A DNA stretch of 64,000 nt from Klebsiella terrigena. GTDB taxonomy: Bacteria > Pseudomonadota > Gammaproteobacteria > Enterobacterales > Enterobacteriaceae. Below are positions 1 through 9,876 of this stretch, one piece after another. How positions within the stretch are numbered: the stretch's first letter is position 1; each line of letters opens with the position of its first letter. The stretch covers positions 248,001 through 312,000 of the forward strand of contig NZ_BJNO01000004.1 of assembly GCF_006539725.1 (NCBI RefSeq), written 5' to 3'. The notes under the pieces were generated by a model. That model did no database searches. It was given only the letters and a program-made list of their open reading frames with translations, and was not told the origin of the DNA. A program made the translations under genes and the position numbers.

Positions 1-1664
1 CGCTCAACCGCCTGGCCGCGATGGAGCACCAGGATCGTATCCGCTTCGACTATCGTCGACAGGCGGTGGGCAATCACAATCAGCGTCGTGTTCTGACGAA
101 CCTTTGCCAGCGCCTGCTGGATCGCCTGCTCGGTGCCGGAATCGATATTGGCCGTTGCCTCGTCGAGGATCAGTATCTGCGGCGTATCGACCAGCACCCT
201 GGCCAGCGCCAGCAGCTGCTTCTGGCCCACCGAGAGATTGTTGCCCTGCTCGCCCAGCTGGGTATAAAGCCCGCCCTCCAGGCCGCGCGCCAGCTCGGCC
301 AACTGCACGGCTTCCAGCGCGTCCCAGACCTGCGCCTCGCTGATATCGCGGCCGAGAGTGACGTTGGCGTAGAAGGTATCGGCCAGCACGACCGGATCCT
401 GCTGCACCATGGCGACGCCCTGGCGTAATGCGCTGTGGCTTAAAGAAAAGAGCGGACGGCCGTCAATACGGATCTCGCCTTTGCTCAGCGGGTAGTAGCC
501 CATCATCAGGCTGGCAAGCGTACTTTTGCCGCTGCCGGTGTGGCCCACCAGCGCCACAAAGCTGCGGGACGGAATCTCCAGATTGATATCCTGCAGTACC
601 AGCCGATCGCCGCGGTAGGCAAACGAGAGATCCTCGATCGATACCGCCCCGCTGCGCAGCGGAGCATCGTCCTGACCCCACGCCTGACGCGGTCGATCCA
701 TCAGCTCGAAGACCCGCTCGCCGGCCACCACCGCCTGCTGCAGCATCGACTGCTGTGTAGTCAGCTCAATCAGCGGCTCGTTCAGCCGGCCGAGATAGCT
801 GATAAAGGCGTACAGCACCCCGACCTCAATGGTTCCCGAGGCGCTGAAGCCAAAGAGCATCAGCAGCCCGCACAGCACCAGCGTCGAGAAGAGGCTGAGC
901 AGCGGACGCAGCAGGAAGCCGTCGAGACGCAGCGTTTGCATGCGCGCCAGATAGTGGGCATAGCTGGCCTCGCGCATCCGCTCGCCGAACCGCGCCTGCT
1001 GGCGGAACTGCTGGATAACACCCATGCCGTTAATCACTTCATTAAAGCCGTCGTTGATATCCGCCAGCCAGGCGCGCACCCGCCGGACAATAGGCGTGCT
1101 GTAGCGCTGATAGATCATCATGACGATCAGCACCGCCGGGAAAATCGCCAGCGCCACCAGCGCCATGCGCCAGTCGAGGCTGAACATCGCCACCAGCATG
1201 GCGCCAATCAGCGCCGCGCTGCGCAGCACCGTCGCCACCACGGTGACGTAAAGATCGCGGATCACCTCGGTGTCGTTAGTGACGCGGGAGATAAGCTGCC
1301 CGACCGGCTGCGTATCGAATTCGCTCAGCGGCTGGCGCAGCGCGGCATCCATCACGTCGCTACGCAGCTGCTGAACGACGCCGACGGCGGCGCGGTTAAA
1401 CAGCAGCGACTGGTTGTAGTGCAGCGTCGCCGCGAGGATCTGCAAGCCAAGATAGGCCACCGCGAGCCCGCTAACCAGCTTCAGCGGCAGCGAATTCTTC
1501 GCCACCATGTTGTCGATGAAGTAGCTGATCAGCAGCGGGCCGCTGACTTCGGCGGCGGCTGCAATCCACATCATTCCGACCGCAATCAGCAGCGGCCTGC
1601 GCCACGGCGAGCCGTAGGCCAGCAGGCGTTTTAAGGTCGGCCAGAGTTCGGTAAAACTACGCAT
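1..1664 (-). CDS. mdlB: MdlB, ABC exporter half-transporter (C-terminus cut by window edge)
   Basis: About 554 codons of a roughly 593-residue family member are present; the C-terminal end lies beyond base 1. The protein is an inner-membrane ABC exporter half: an N-terminal six-helix domain followed by an ATPase domain. Visible ATPase motifs are a Walker A (GHTGSGKST), an LSVGQKQ signature and a Walker B (ILILDEATA). The start ATG (1662-1664) lies inside the end of mdlA, an 8-base overlap, so the two halves are translationally coupled and probably form an MdlAB heterodimer. The family is annotated as multidrug-like, but its substrate is not established. In E. coli glnK-amtB follow, outside this window. 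Confidence 0.93.
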   Translation of the reverse strand, partial: MRSFTELWPTLKRLLAYGSPWRRPLLIAVGMMWIAAAAEVSGPLLISYFIDNMVAKNSLPLKLVSGLAVAYLGLQILAATLHYNQSLLFNRAAVGVVQQLRSDVMDAALRQPLSEFDTQPVGQLISRVTNDTEVIRDLYVTVVATVLRSAALIGAMLVAMFSLDWRMALVALAIFPAVLIVMMIYQRYSTPIVRRVRAWLADINDGFNEVINGMGVIQQFRQQARFGERMREASYAHYLARMQTLRLDGFLLRPLLSLFSTLVLCGLLMLFGFSASGTIEVGVLYAFISYLGRLNEPLIELTTQQSMLQQAVVAGERVFELMDRPRQAWGQDDAPLRSGAVSIEDLSFAYRGDRLVLQDINLEIPSRSFVALVGHTGSGKSTLASLMMGYYPLSKGEIRIDGRPLFSLSHSALRQGVAMVQQDPVVLADTFYANVTLGRDISEAQVWDALEAVQLAELARGLEGGLYTQLGEQGNNLSVGQKQLLALARVLVDTPQILILDEATANIDSGTEQAIQQALAKVRQNTTLIVIAHRLSTIVEADTILVLHRGQAVE

Positions 1665-3429
1665 CGGCAGCCTCCTCAAGGTCATGAGGGGCATCATCCA
1701 GCGCCGCCTCCAGCTGCTGATAGCGGTACATATCGCGATACCAGCCCGGCTGCGCTGCCAGCACGTCATGGCGGCCGCGCTGGGCAATATGGCCATGCTG
1801 CATCACCAGAATTTCGCTGGCTTCCGTCAACGCCGATAGCCGATGGGCGCTGATGATCACCGTCCGCCCTTCTCCCCACTGCCGCAGGTTATAGAGTATC
1901 TGGTGCTCCGTGCGGCCATCTACCGCCGACAGGGCATCGTCAAGAATCAGGATCTCCGCCTCCAGCAGCAGCGCTCGGGCAATGGAGATGCGCTGTTTCT
2001 GTCCACCGGACAGCATCACGCCGCGTTCGCCCACCTCGGTCTCGTAGCCCTGAGGCAGGCGCAGAATATCCTCGTGAACGCTGGCAAGGCGCGCCACCCG
2101 CTCAATTTGCTCGGCCGTCGCGTCGGGCCTGCCGAGCGCGATGTTGTTTGCCACGGTGTCGGAAAACAGGAACGGCGTCTGATTGACCACCGCCAGCCGG
2201 CCGCGCCAGCTGTCGAGCTGTAGCCGGGTTAAGGGAATATCATGAAAACGAATATCTCCCTGGGTGACGTCGAAGTGGCGCTGTATCAGCGCCAGAATCG
2301 TGCTTTTCCCCGAGCCGGTTGGCCCACAGATGCCGAGCATTTGCCCCGGCTGCAGCACAAAATTGACCTTCTCCAGCGACGCTTTGTTGGCCTGAGGATA
2401 GATAAACTCGCGCACGGCGACGCTAAGCGTTCCGCGCCCTTCCGGCGCCGATTCGCTACCGTCTTTGACCGCCGGCGCCTCTTCCAGCATCGTGCGAATT
2501 CGGCTGTAGGCCGCGCTGCCGCGCTCGACGATATTAAACATCCACGCCAGCGCCAGCATCGGCCAAATCATCAGCCCCAGATACATCACAAAGCTGGTGA
2601 GCTGGCCTAACGTCATGCTGCCCTGCAGCACCATCCAGCTCCCGCCGCCGATTGCCAGCAGGTTGGCGGTACCGATAGCGATGTAAATCGTCGGGTCAAA
2701 GCGCGCATCGATGCGCGCCACGCGCATGTTTTTCTTACCGGTATCCTGCGCATCGGCCGCGAACTGCGCCGACTGCCGGTCTTCCAGGCCAAAGGCTTTA
2801 ATCATGCGGATACTGGTCAGGCTTTCCTGGGTTCGGTCGTTGAGGCTTGAGAACGCCGCCTGCGCCACGCGAAAACGTTCGTGCAGCGCATCGCCGTTGC
2901 GCTTGATCATCAGCGCCATCACCGGCATCGGCAGCAGCGCCAGCAGCGTCAGCTGCCAGCTGATTTGCGTCGACATGACGATCAGCACCGCGCAGCCCAT
3001 CACCAGCGAATCCACCAGCGTCAGCACGCCCTCACCCGCCGCGAAGACCACCCGGTCAACGTCATTGGTGGCGCGGGCGATCAGGTCGCCGGTGCGGTGG
3101 CGCAGGTAGAAGGCCGGATGCTGGCGGCTCAGCTGGCGATAGAAATCTTCCCGCAGCTCGACGGCCAGCTGATAAGAGGCGCCAAACAGCAGCACGCGCC
3201 AGACGTAGCGCAGCAGGTAAACCATTATCGCGATAAGTACCAGCACGCCAATCCACATCCACACCTTTTCTGCGGTGTAATGTTCTTTGGTGACGCCATC
3301 AACCACAATTCCCACCACCTTAGGCGGGATCAGCTGTAGGACGGCGATAATGGCCAGCAGAGCAATAGCGCCGAGATAACGGCGCCACTCCCGGCGGAAG
3401 TACCAGCTAAGTTGAGCAAATAATCGCAA
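1657..3429 (-). CDS. mdlA: MdlA, ABC exporter half-transporter
   Basis: 590-residue half-transporter, the length of E. coli MdlA. It has an N-terminal transmembrane domain and a C-terminal ATPase with Walker A (GPTGSGKST), signature (MLSGGQKQR) and Walker B ([10 protein letters not shown]). The frame stays open to an upstream ATG at 3465, but protein similarity to MdlA begins at a TTG (3427-3429) reading LRLFAQLSW, so TTG is chosen as the start. The gene overlaps mdlB by 8 bases and lies 42 bases after decR on the same strand. The degenerate signature and Walker B residues suggest the two ATP sites of the MdlAB pair may not be equivalent; this is inference. Confidence 0.92.
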   Translation of the reverse strand: MRLFAQLSWYFRREWRRYLGAIALLAIIAVLQLIPPKVVGIVVDGVTKEHYTAEKVWMWIGVLVLIAIMVYLLRYVWRVLLFGASYQLAVELREDFYRQLSRQHPAFYLRHRTGDLIARATNDVDRVVFAAGEGVLTLVDSLVMGCAVLIVMSTQISWQLTLLALLPMPVMALMIKRNGDALHERFRVAQAAFSSLNDRTQESLTSIRMIKAFGLEDRQSAQFAADAQDTGKKNMRVARIDARFDPTIYIAIGTANLLAIGGGSWMVLQGSMTLGQLTSFVMYLGLMIWPMLALAWMFNIVERGSAAYSRIRTMLEEAPAVKDGSESAPEGRGTLSVAVREFIYPQANKASLEKVNFVLQPGQMLGICGPTGSGKSTILALIQRHFDVTQGDIRFHDIPLTRLQLDSWRGRLAVVNQTPFLFSDTVANNIALGRPDATAEQIERVARLASVHEDILRLPQGYETEVGERGVMLSGGQKQRISIARALLLEAEILILDDALSAVDGRTEHQILYNLRQWGEGRTVIISAHRLSALTEASEILVMQHGHIAQRGRHDVLAAQPGWYRDMYRYQQLEAALDDAPHDLEEAADA

Positions 3430-3471
3430 GCAGTTAAATCCTGAGTGTATAAATCGTCGCGGCAAACGCCG

Positions 3472-3930
3472 TTAATCAATCGGTAAGGCCGTAGTGTATT
3501 TTATCTGTTCCATGGCAAAACTCGAAGTCACATCGGAGAGTCCCGGAACGCTGTTCACCAGCCGTTTATAAAAATCGTCGTAGCGCTTCATATCCGCGAC
3601 CTGGACCCGCAGCAGGTAATCATACTCCCCCGCCATGCGCCAGAAGCCGAGAACTTCCGCCATTTGCGTCACCTCGCTTACGAAGCGGCAGTACCAGTCG
3701 CTGCTGTGATGCTGGGTCTTGATCAGCACGAAGGCCGTCAGGCTAAGACCGAGCTTTTCGGCATCCAGCAGCGCAACCCGCTCGCGCAGGATACCCTCAT
3801 CTTCCAGCCGCTTCAGCCGTTTCCAGCAGGGCGTGGTGGTCAGATTAACGGCATCAGCCAACGCCTGCAAAGAGAGGGTGCAGTCCGTCTGCAGTAAAGA
3901 AAGCAGCTTGCGGTCAATTTTATCTAACAT
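3472..3930 (-). CDS. decR: DecR, Lrp/AsnC-family cysteine-responsive regulator
   Basis: 152 residues, a full-length Lrp/AsnC regulator. The N-terminal winged helix-turn-helix spans about residues 4-65 ([20 protein letters not shown]) and the RAM effector domain fills the rest. It closely matches E. coli DecR (YbaO), an activator of cysteine detoxification genes. It diverges from a cysteine synthase-like PLP enzyme at 4046 across about 115 AT-rich bases. The pairing predicts that DecR controls this neighbour in response to cysteine, as described for a related pair in Pantoea; that role is inferred here. Confidence 0.92.
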   Translation of the reverse strand: MLDKIDRKLLSLLQTDCTLSLQALADAVNLTTTPCWKRLKRLEDEGILRERVALLDAEKLGLSLTAFVLIKTQHHSSDWYCRFVSEVTQMAEVLGFWRMAGEYDYLLRVQVADMKRYDDFYKRLVNSVPGLSDVTSSFAMEQIKYTTALPID

Positions 3931-4045
3931 AGGTCACCAATAGAGAAAATTTTACTCCTTTTATTGTAATTCAAAGGCTAAATAGCAACAATTTTTCCTT
4001 CGACTTCCTTTAAGCTGGGCACAAAATGACAAACAGGAAATGAAG

Positions 4046-5098
4046 ATGAACAGCGCCTGGGTAAAACACGCCATTAGCGAAATCAACGCCGACTATCAGC
4101 GCTCCGCCGACACGCACCTTATTCGCCTTGCGCTGCCCGGGTTCCCAGGGATCCAGATCTACCTGAAGGATGAAAGCACCCATCCCACCGGCAGCCTGAA
4201 GCATCGCCTGGCGCGCTCGCTCTTCCTTTATGGTCTGTGCAACGGCTGGATTAAAGAAGGGACGACGATTATCGAGTCGTCTTCCGGCTCCACCGCGGTG
4301 TCTGAGGCCTACTTCGCGCGCCTGCTGGGCCTGCCGTTTATTGCCGTAATGCCTTCCTGCACGGCAAAGCGCAAAATCGAGCAGATCGAGTTTTACGGCG
4401 GCCGCTGCCATTTCGTAGCCAGCGCCTGCGAAATCTACGCCGCCTCCGAAACCCTGGCTCGCGAACTGAACGGCCACTATATGGATCAGTTTACCTTTGC
4501 CGAGCGGGCGACCGACTGGCGAGGAAACAATAATATTGCCGACAGCATCTTCCGTCAGATGACCCATGAGCCGCATCCGCAGCCGTCGTATATCGTGATG
4601 AGCGCGGGAACCGGCGGAACCTCGGCAACCATCGGCCGCTATATCCGCAGCCAGGGCTACGATACTCAGCTGATGGTGGTTGACCCACAAAACTCGGTGT
4701 TTCTCGACTACTGGCAGAGCCGCGACGCCAGCCTGCGCAGTCCGGTCGGCAGCAAAATAGAAGGTATCGGCCGCCCGCGCGTCGAGCCGTCATTTATTCC
4801 GGATGTGGTTGATGAAATGCTGCGCGTGCCGGATGCCGCCAGCGTCGCAACCGCCCTGTGGCTGGAGACGCTGCTGGGCCGTAAGGTCGGAGCCTCGACC
4901 GGTACCAATATGTGGGGCGTGCTGGAGCTTGCCGTACGCATGCGTGCCGAAGGGCGGACCGGCTCGATTGTGACCCTGCTTTGCGACAGCGGCGAGCGCT
5001 ACCTCGAAAGCTATTACGATCCCCAGTGGGTGGCGGCCAATATCGGCGACATCGCGCCGTGGCAGGCGCAAATTGCGGTAAAGACGGCGGCACAATAA
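4046..5098 (+). CDS. PLP-dependent cysteine synthase-family enzyme, probable cysteine desulfhydrase
   Basis: 350 residues of the CysK/CysM fold-type II PLP family. The Schiff-base lysine is predicted at K52 in PTGSLKHR. A substrate loop (SSSGSTAVS) and a glycine-rich PLP-phosphate loop ([12 protein letters not shown]) are both visible. An ATG at 4040 is in frame, but the AGGA ribosome site at 4035-4038 suits the ATG at 4046 (7-base spacing), so that start is used. The gene diverges from the cysteine-responsive regulator DecR and is absent from this place in E. coli K-12. Family and context favour H2S-releasing cysteine degradation over cysteine synthesis, but sequence alone cannot settle direction or substrate. 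Confidence 0.8.
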   Translation: MNSAWVKHAISEINADYQRSADTHLIRLALPGFPGIQIYLKDESTHPTGSLKHRLARSLFLYGLCNGWIKEGTTIIESSSGSTAVSEAYFARLLGLPFIAVMPSCTAKRKIEQIEFYGGRCHFVASACEIYAASETLARELNGHYMDQFTFAERATDWRGNNNIADSIFRQMTHEPHPQPSYIVMSAGTGGTSATIGRYIRSQGYDTQLMVVDPQNSVFLDYWQSRDASLRSPVGSKIEGIGRPRVEPSFIPDVVDEMLRVPDAASVATALWLETLLGRKVGASTGTNMWGVLELAVRMRAEGRTGSIVTLLCDSGERYLESYYDPQWVAANIGDIAPWQAQIAVKTAAQ

Positions 5099-5099
5099 A

Positions 5100-5140
5100 A
5101 AAAGCCAGGCTTAATGCATCATCGCGATGCCCGGCCTGGC
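5100..5140 (-). terminator. Rho-independent terminator of cof
   Basis: An inverted repeat AGCCAGGC/GCCTGGCT, read on the minus strand, is followed by a run of seven T. It lies just beyond the cof stop codon and also sits between the convergent ends of the cysteine synthase-like gene and cof. Confidence 0.8.
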
Positions 5141-5157
5141 TTGCTGGAATGGTCTAA

Positions 5158-5976
5158 TTATTCGGGGGAATAAGGAAGATCGGGTGTATCCAGCCAATGC
5201 GTTAAAAAGTGGGAAACGGCCTGGTTGCGGCAGTCTCCGATAACCGGTAAATGCGGCAGCTCTGCCTTGAGCTGCGCCATGGCGTTGCCCATAATCACCC
5301 CGCGGCCGACGCTGCCCAGCATCTCGCGGTCGTTCATCGCGTCACCAAACGCCATACAATCCTGCAGCGTCAGGCCAAGATGCCGGCTAAGTACCGCCAG
5401 AGCCGCACCTTTATTACAGCCATTCGGCAGCACTTCCAGACAATCAACGGCCGAGAAGCACATATGCGCGCGCTCGCCCAGGGCTTCAGTAAGCTGAACT
5501 TTCAGCCGCTGGAGATCCTGATGATCGCCGCAGAAGCACACTTTGGTGACCTCGTGCGCCGGAATGCGTTTTAAATCACAGATGTGGTAGCGGAAGCCGC
5601 TAAAGATATGCGCCTGCAGCAGCTCGGGGATTGCTTGCCCGGTAAACCAACCGCCGTCGTTGAATACGTGCATGCTGGCCGCCGTATCCCAGGCGCCGTG
5701 CAGTACGAGTTCAGCAACGCCCGGATCGAGATCGCACTGATGCAGCACCTCCCCCTCGAGGGAGTGGATGCGCGTACCGTTGCCGGTAATAAGGAATGCA
5801 TCGAGCGCAAACTCGCCGATCACGTGGCGCATTTCCAGGGCATGGCGGCCGGTGGCAAAGGTCAGGGTAATATCGCGCTCACGCAGGCGTTTCAGGGCCG
5901 AAAGCGTGCGTTCTCCCAGACGATGGTCCGGCATTAACAGCGTACCGTCCATATCAAATGCAGCGAGTCTGGCCAT
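5158..5976 (-). CDS. cof: Cof, HAD-family HMP-PP / pyridoxal phosphate phosphatase
   Basis: 272 residues, same length as E. coli Cof, a Cof-type (IIB cap) HAD phosphatase. Motif I is DMDGTLL (nucleophile D8, acid/base D10), motif II is in FATGR, and the acidic metal motif is GDAMND at 211-216. Cof hydrolyses the thiamine intermediate HMP-PP and other phosphates. It is convergent with the cysteine synthase-like gene and is separated from ybaE by about 380 bases that include an ERIC repeat. Confidence 0.95.
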   Translation of the reverse strand: MARLAAFDMDGTLLMPDHRLGERTLSALKRLRERDITLTFATGRHALEMRHVIGEFALDAFLITGNGTRIHSLEGEVLHQCDLDPGVAELVLHGAWDTAASMHVFNDGGWFTGQAIPELLQAHIFSGFRYHICDLKRIPAHEVTKVCFCGDHQDLQRLKVQLTEALGERAHMCFSAVDCLEVLPNGCNKGAALAVLSRHLGLTLQDCMAFGDAMNDREMLGSVGRGVIMGNAMAQLKAELPHLPVIGDCRNQAVSHFLTHWLDTPDLPYSPE

Positions 5977-6232
5977 GTTTTGCTCCCGGAGGTGAGGTGG
6001 GTTTTGCTTGTGTTCCAGTATTGCCTGAGATATACGGAAGTAATAGTGAATAGATATTTTTTATTGTTCCGGGTTTATAAGTGGCGCTTGCGCGGACCCC
6101 GAAGGGGCGAGACAGAAGGATGGACCGGGTAATCGCAGCCATCTCAGAGACAGCCTTATAAAGTGAGATGTGTATACGCAGCCAACACAAGCAACACAAG
6201 CAACACAAAGACAGCCTTGTCGGCGGGGTGAA
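5977..6232. other. Intergenic cof-ybaE region with short tandem repeats
   Basis: No gene is supported here. At 6184-6210 there are three tandem copies of a 9-bp unit (AACACAAGC, AACACAAGC, AACACAAAG). The word GACAGCCTT also occurs twice (about 6151 and 6210). It should hold the cof promoter, but no convincing -35/-10 pair was identified. Confidence 0.5.
6184..6210. repeat. Three-copy 9-bp tandem repeat
   Basis: Two perfect copies of AACACAAGC and a third with one mismatch, lying 22 bases before the left end of the ERIC element. No function is apparent. Confidence 0.7.
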
Positions 6233-6359
6233 TATACACAAAATCATTCGACCTGCATCAAGGCGGCAAGTGCGCGAATCCCCGGGAGCTTACGTCAGTA
6301 AGTGACTGGGGTGAGCAAGCGCGGCCAACGCAGAGGCAGGTTGAAGGATGAAGTGTATA
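6233..6359 (+). repeat. ERIC intergenic repeat, 127 bp, abutting the ybaE start codon
   Basis: An imperfect palindrome of 127 bp, the standard ERIC length. It starts with TATACAC and ends with GTGTATA. The ERIC core is readable (GGGAGCTTACGTCAGTAAGT, then GACTGGGGTGAGC). The right arm (GCCAACGCAGAGGCAGGTTG) is the complement of the left arm with mismatches. The final A at 6359 is the first base of the ybaE ATG, so the ERIC supplies the whole ybaE leader, including the purine-rich AAGGA near 6344-6348 that may serve as ribosome site. Confidence 0.93.
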
Positions 6360-8059
6360 TGAGATTATTGAACAGGCTGAACCAGTACCAGCGCCTCTGG
6401 CTGCCTTCTTCCGGCGCTCCGCAGCAGGTTACCGTGGGTGAGCTGGCTGAGCGCTGTTTTTGCAGCGAACGTCATATCCGCACGCTGTTACGCCAGGCGC
6501 AGGAGGCCGGCTGGCTGAGCTGGCAGGCCAGTTCCGGTCGCGGCAAGCGCGGCACTCTTCTTTTTCACACTTCGCCTGAGATGCTGCGTAATGAGATGAT
6601 GGAGCTGGCGCTCAATAGCGGGCAGCAGAAAAATGCGCTCGAGCTGGCACAGCTGGCGCCGGTCGATCTTAAAGCGCTGCTGTCGCCGTTCCTCGGCGGT
6701 CAGTGGCAGAACAATACGCCGACCCTGCGTATCCCCTACTATCGCCCGCTCGAACCGCTGCGGCCCGGCTTTTTACCCGGCCGGGCGGAGCAGCACCTCG
6801 CCGGGCAGATATTTTCCGGCCTGCTGCGTTTTGATGCGCAAAGCACCTGTCCGATGGGGGATCTGGCCCACCACTGGCAGGTCTCGGCGGACGGCTTGCG
6901 CTGGCATTTTTACATCCGCTCGACGCTGTTCTGGCACAACGGCGACCCGATAGAGACGCCTCAGCTACGCCAGCGTCTGCTGATGCTGCTCACGATCCCG
7001 GCGCTGCGTACGCTCTTCGCCAGCATCAGCCGGATTGATGTTACCCACGCCCAGCGTCTGACCATTACGCTGCATCGTCCGGACTACTGGCTGCCGTTTC
7101 GCCTCGCCAGCTATTGCAGCGTCCTCGCGCATCCGGACGATCCGACGATCGGCAGCGGCCCGTTTCGCCTCAAGCTGTTGAGCCCCGAGCTGGTGCGGCT
7201 GGAGAATCATCCCCGCTATCATCTGAACCATCCGCTCATCCAGGCCGTCGAATACTGGATAACCCCGCAGCTTTTCGAGCAGGATTTAGGTACCAGCTGC
7301 CGTCATCCGGTGCAGATAACGATTGGCGATGCCGACGAGCTGGCCCATCTTCGTCAGGTCAGCAATAGCATTAGCCTGGGCTTTTGCTACCTGACGCTGC
7401 GCCAGAGCCCTCGTCTAAGCAAAGCTCAGGCCCAGCGGCTGGTCGCGCTTATTCACCGCTCTTCGCTGCTGGAAACGCTGCCGCTCGACGAAGATCTGAT
7501 TACTCCCAGCAACGAAGTGCTGCCCGGATGGTCAATTCCGCAGGAGCCTGAAGATCGGCAGGTGCCGCTGCCCGAGCGGCTTACCCTGCTCTACCATCTG
7601 CCGGTTGAGCTGCATACCATGGCCGAACAGCTACGGCAGCGGCTAAGCGAGCTCGGCTGTCGCCTGACGCTTATTTTTCACGATGCCAAAAACTGGGACG
7701 GCTGCCAGGCACTGGCGCAGGCGGATTTGATTATGGGCGATCGCCTGATCGGCGAGGCGCCGGAATATACCCTTGAGCAGTGGTTACGCTGCGACGCCAT
7801 GTGGCCAAATTTGCTGACCGGGGCGCAGTATGCTCATCTGCAGGCCACGCTTGATGCGGTCCAAACGCAGCCGGATGAGCGCAGCCGCAACGATGCTTTG
7901 CGTAACGTATTCAACAGGTTGATGGACGACGCCATCATGACGCCGCTGTTCAATTATAATTATCGCATTAGCGCCCCGCCGGGGGTTAACGGCCTGCGCC
8001 TTAACGCGCGCGGCTGGTTTGATTTCGCCAGCGCCTGGCTGCCGGCCTCATCGCCGTGA
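6359..8059 (+). CDS. ybaE: YbaE, SgrR-family transcriptional regulator / solute-binding-like protein
   Basis: 566 residues, equal to E. coli YbaE. The N-terminal 110 residues form an SgrR-type winged helix DNA-binding domain (ELAERCFCSERHIRTLLRQA). The remainder resembles a dipeptide/oligopeptide solute-binding protein (SBP_bac_5) and has no signal peptide, so it is cytoplasmic. The frame is open back to about 6302 through the ERIC, but homology starts at MRLLNRLNQYQRLW, fixing the ATG at 6359. Its leader is entirely ERIC sequence, so expression may depend on the repeat's RNA fold. The ligand and regulon are unknown. Confidence 0.9.
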   Translation: MRLLNRLNQYQRLWLPSSGAPQQVTVGELAERCFCSERHIRTLLRQAQEAGWLSWQASSGRGKRGTLLFHTSPEMLRNEMMELALNSGQQKNALELAQLAPVDLKALLSPFLGGQWQNNTPTLRIPYYRPLEPLRPGFLPGRAEQHLAGQIFSGLLRFDAQSTCPMGDLAHHWQVSADGLRWHFYIRSTLFWHNGDPIETPQLRQRLLMLLTIPALRTLFASISRIDVTHAQRLTITLHRPDYWLPFRLASYCSVLAHPDDPTIGSGPFRLKLLSPELVRLENHPRYHLNHPLIQAVEYWITPQLFEQDLGTSCRHPVQITIGDADELAHLRQVSNSISLGFCYLTLRQSPRLSKAQAQRLVALIHRSSLLETLPLDEDLITPSNEVLPGWSIPQEPEDRQVPLPERLTLLYHLPVELHTMAEQLRQRLSELGCRLTLIFHDAKNWDGCQALAQADLIMGDRLIGEAPEYTLEQWLRCDAMWPNLLTGAQYAHLQATLDAVQTQPDERSRNDALRNVFNRLMDDAIMTPLFNYNYRISAPPGVNGLRLNARGWFDFASAWLPASSP

Positions 8060-8125
8060 TGAAGCTGGTCGCCGCGCCCATCAAGCGCTACCATACTGCT
8101 TTCATTTTAATAGCCAGGAATGACC

Positions 8126-8821
8126 ATGAAACGCGCCGTAGTTGTCTTCAGCGGAGGACAAGATTCAACGACCTGTCTGGTGCAGGCTCTGAAACAGTAT
8201 GATGAAGTGCACTGCGTCACTTTTGACTATGGACAGCGCCACCGCGCAGAGATCGACGTCGCTCGCGAGCTGGCGCTAAAGCTGGGCGCCGTGGCCCATA
8301 AGGTGCTCGACGTCACCCTGCTTAACGAACTTGCGGTGAGCAGCCTGACCCGCGATAGCATTCCGGTTCCGGACTACGAACCGGACGCCAGCGGTATTCC
8401 GAATACCTTCGTTCCCGGGCGTAATATCCTCTTTTTAACCCTGACGGCGATCTACGCTTATCAGGTTAAAGCAGAGGCGATCATCACCGGCGTTTGCGAA
8501 ACCGACTTCTCCGGCTATCCCGACTGCCGGGACGAGTTCGTGAAGGCCCTTAACCATGCCGTTAATCTGGGCATGGCAAAAGATATCCGCTTTGAAACGC
8601 CGCTGATGTGGCTCAACAAGGCTGAGACCTGGGCGCTGGCCGACTACTGGGGCCAGTTGGAGCTGATTCGTAGCGAAACCCTGACCTGCTATAACGGCAT
8701 TAAGGGTGACGGCTGCGGGCAGTGCGCCTCCTGTAACCTGCGCGCCAATGGCCTGAATCAGTACCAGGCCGATAAGGTCGGCATCATGGCCCTGATGAAG
8801 CAAAAAACGGGCTTACGCTAA
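8126..8821 (+). CDS. queC: QueC, 7-cyano-7-deazaguanine (preQ0) synthase
   Basis: 231 residues. QueC converts 7-carboxy-7-deazaguanine and ammonia to preQ0 using ATP, feeding queuosine synthesis together with Tgt and QueA elsewhere in this window. The PP-loop is SGGQDS at 9-14, and the zinc cysteines are C188, C197, C200 and C203 (CGQCASC). An upstream in-frame ATG exists at 8120, but AGGA at 8116-8119 is correctly spaced only for the ATG at 8126. It follows ybaE by 66 bases. Confidence 0.97.
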   Translation: MKRAVVVFSGGQDSTTCLVQALKQYDEVHCVTFDYGQRHRAEIDVARELALKLGAVAHKVLDVTLLNELAVSSLTRDSIPVPDYEPDASGIPNTFVPGRNILFLTLTAIYAYQVKAEAIITGVCETDFSGYPDCRDEFVKALNHAVNLGMAKDIRFETPLMWLNKAETWALADYWGQLELIRSETLTCYNGIKGDGCGQCASCNLRANGLNQYQADKVGIMALMKQKTGLR

Positions 8822-8828
8822 GCATCGC

Positions 8829-8847
8829 CGGGCGCTTCCCGCGCCCG
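8829..8847 (+). terminator. Possible weak hairpin terminator after queC
   Basis: CGGGCGC/GCGCCCG with a 5-base loop lies just past the queC stop. No T-run follows, so termination is uncertain; it may only protect the 3' end. Confidence 0.35.
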
Positions 8848-8922
8848 CGCTTCGCTAAGCGGGGTTAGCGCACCATAGTATCGCTGGAGCACAGCGGGAG
8901 ACATGGGCGCTTGCCCTTTCCG

Positions 8923-9321
8923 CTACAGCTCCATCTGCTCGAGCTTCTCGCGCAGCTCACCGTCCAGCGGCAGCGCCTTCTGAGTTTTCAAATCGATACA
9001 GACAAAGGTAATCATCGCATCGGCGACCACTTCCCCTTCGGGATTCAGGGTTACCGTCTGGCTTAAGGTGCCGCTTTTGCCGTTCAGCTGCTGCAGGTGG
9101 CTGGTGACGGTTAACACGTCGCCAAGGACCGCCGGACGGCGATAGTTAATATTGATGTTCACCACCACGAACGCGATATTGCGGGCGGTCATCCAGTGGA
9201 ACGCCGCGCTGTTTTCCAGGCCATCCCAGCGCGCCTCCTCGAGGAACTCGAGATAGCGGGCATTATTAACGTGCTGATAAACGTCCAGATGATAGCCGCG
9301 AACTTTAATTTGTGTCTGCAT
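8923..9321 (-). CDS. fadM: FadM, long-chain acyl-CoA thioesterase III
   Basis: 132 residues, a single hot-dog domain of the 4HBT family. Catalytic Asp13 is in the motif HLDVYQHVNNARYLEF. In E. coli, FadM hydrolyses 3,5-tetradecadienoyl-CoA and other long-chain acyl-CoAs that stall beta-oxidation, and it belongs to the FadR regulon. A FadR-like palindrome lies about 40 bases upstream (9360-9376). The gene is convergent with queC and downstream of ybaV on the same strand. Confidence 0.95.
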   Translation of the reverse strand: MQTQIKVRGYHLDVYQHVNNARYLEFLEEARWDGLENSAAFHWMTARNIAFVVVNININYRRPAVLGDVLTVTSHLQQLNGKSGTLSQTVTLNPEGEVVADAMITFVCIDLKTQKALPLDGELREKLEQMEL

Positions 9322-9358
9322 AGCGCAAGTGCCTTTGTCTTATTATCGTTAATGAGGT

Positions 9359-9390
9359 AAGAGGTCACACCACTTGTGTGACCTCTTTAG
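9359..9390 (-). terminator. Perfect hairpin between ybaV and fadM (ybaV terminator)
   Basis: AAGAGGTCACAC/GTGTGACCTCTT is a 12-bp perfect stem with a 5-base loop. It follows the ybaV stop by about 40 bases on the minus strand. The T-run is poor, so termination may be partial. Its ascending half overlaps the FadR-like site. Confidence 0.55.
9360..9376. promoter_or_regulatory. Candidate FadR operator upstream of fadM
   Basis: Read on the minus strand the 17-mer is AAGTGGTGTGACCTCTT. It keeps the GGT...GACC core of FadR sites (consensus centred on TGGTNNGACCA) and resembles known fad operators. It sits 39-55 bases before the fadM start codon, where a repressor would overlap the promoter. The site is inferred from pattern and from the known FadR control of fadM in E. 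coli. Confidence 0.55.
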
Positions 9391-9431
9391 TCTGGCAAAG
9401 ATTTACGCTGCTGCAAACCCCCGGCGCAAAA

Positions 9432-9794
9432 TTACAGGGTGAGGTGCGCCAGGTTGCGCTCTACCAGCGCATGACCCATTCCGGGAACCTGCTTGAGATC
9501 GTCGATGGTCTTAAACGGCCCAAACTCTTCGCGATAGCTCACAATCCCCTGCGCTTTCTTCAGGCCTACGCCATTCAGCGCCTCCATCAGGTCCTGCGCG
9601 CTGGCGCTATTGATGCTGACCTTCGCCGTCCCCGACTCCCCCACTTTGGCTGAGTCGGGCGTTTTAGCCCGCATGCTCTCCTTACCTGTCGACACCGACG
9701 ACTTGCCCTCGGCAGGTGCCCCCAGCGCCATCGGGCTTCCCGCAGCGCAAAGTAATGCCGCGGCAACTACGATCGCTTTCACTCTTGGTTTCAT
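9432..9794 (-). CDS. ybaV: YbaV, ComEA-like helix-hairpin-helix protein
   Basis: 120 residues: a Sec signal peptide (about 1-25), a low-complexity linker rich in Ala, Ser and Lys, and a C-terminal tandem helix-hairpin-helix domain (about 58-120: INSASAQDLMEALNGVGLKK, then VPGMG). This is the ComEA DNA-binding fold, so a periplasmic DNA-binding role is plausible but undemonstrated in this lineage. The ATG is preceded on the minus strand by AAAAGGAG. It lies downstream of ppiD on the same strand behind a strong terminator. Confidence 0.9.
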   Translation of the reverse strand: MKPRVKAIVVAAALLCAAGSPMALGAPAEGKSSVSTGKESMRAKTPDSAKVGESGTAKVSINSASAQDLMEALNGVGLKKAQGIVSYREEFGPFKTIDDLKQVPGMGHALVERNLAHLTL

Positions 9795-9876
9795 GCTGTG
9801 TTCTCCTTTTTTGTTGACAGCAGAGCCACGATAGCGGGCAGAGAAAAGGAGGACAAAAGGCGAATGCCAGAAATGG

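Noticed and set aside
540-1634. Plus-strand frame of 364 codons over mdlB
   Set aside because: The minus strand encodes a recognisable ABC transporter; the plus translation is low-complexity.
8060-8125. preQ1 riboswitch upstream of queC
   Set aside because: Only 66 bases, no preQ1-I or preQ1-II consensus loop; enterobacterial queC is not known to use one.
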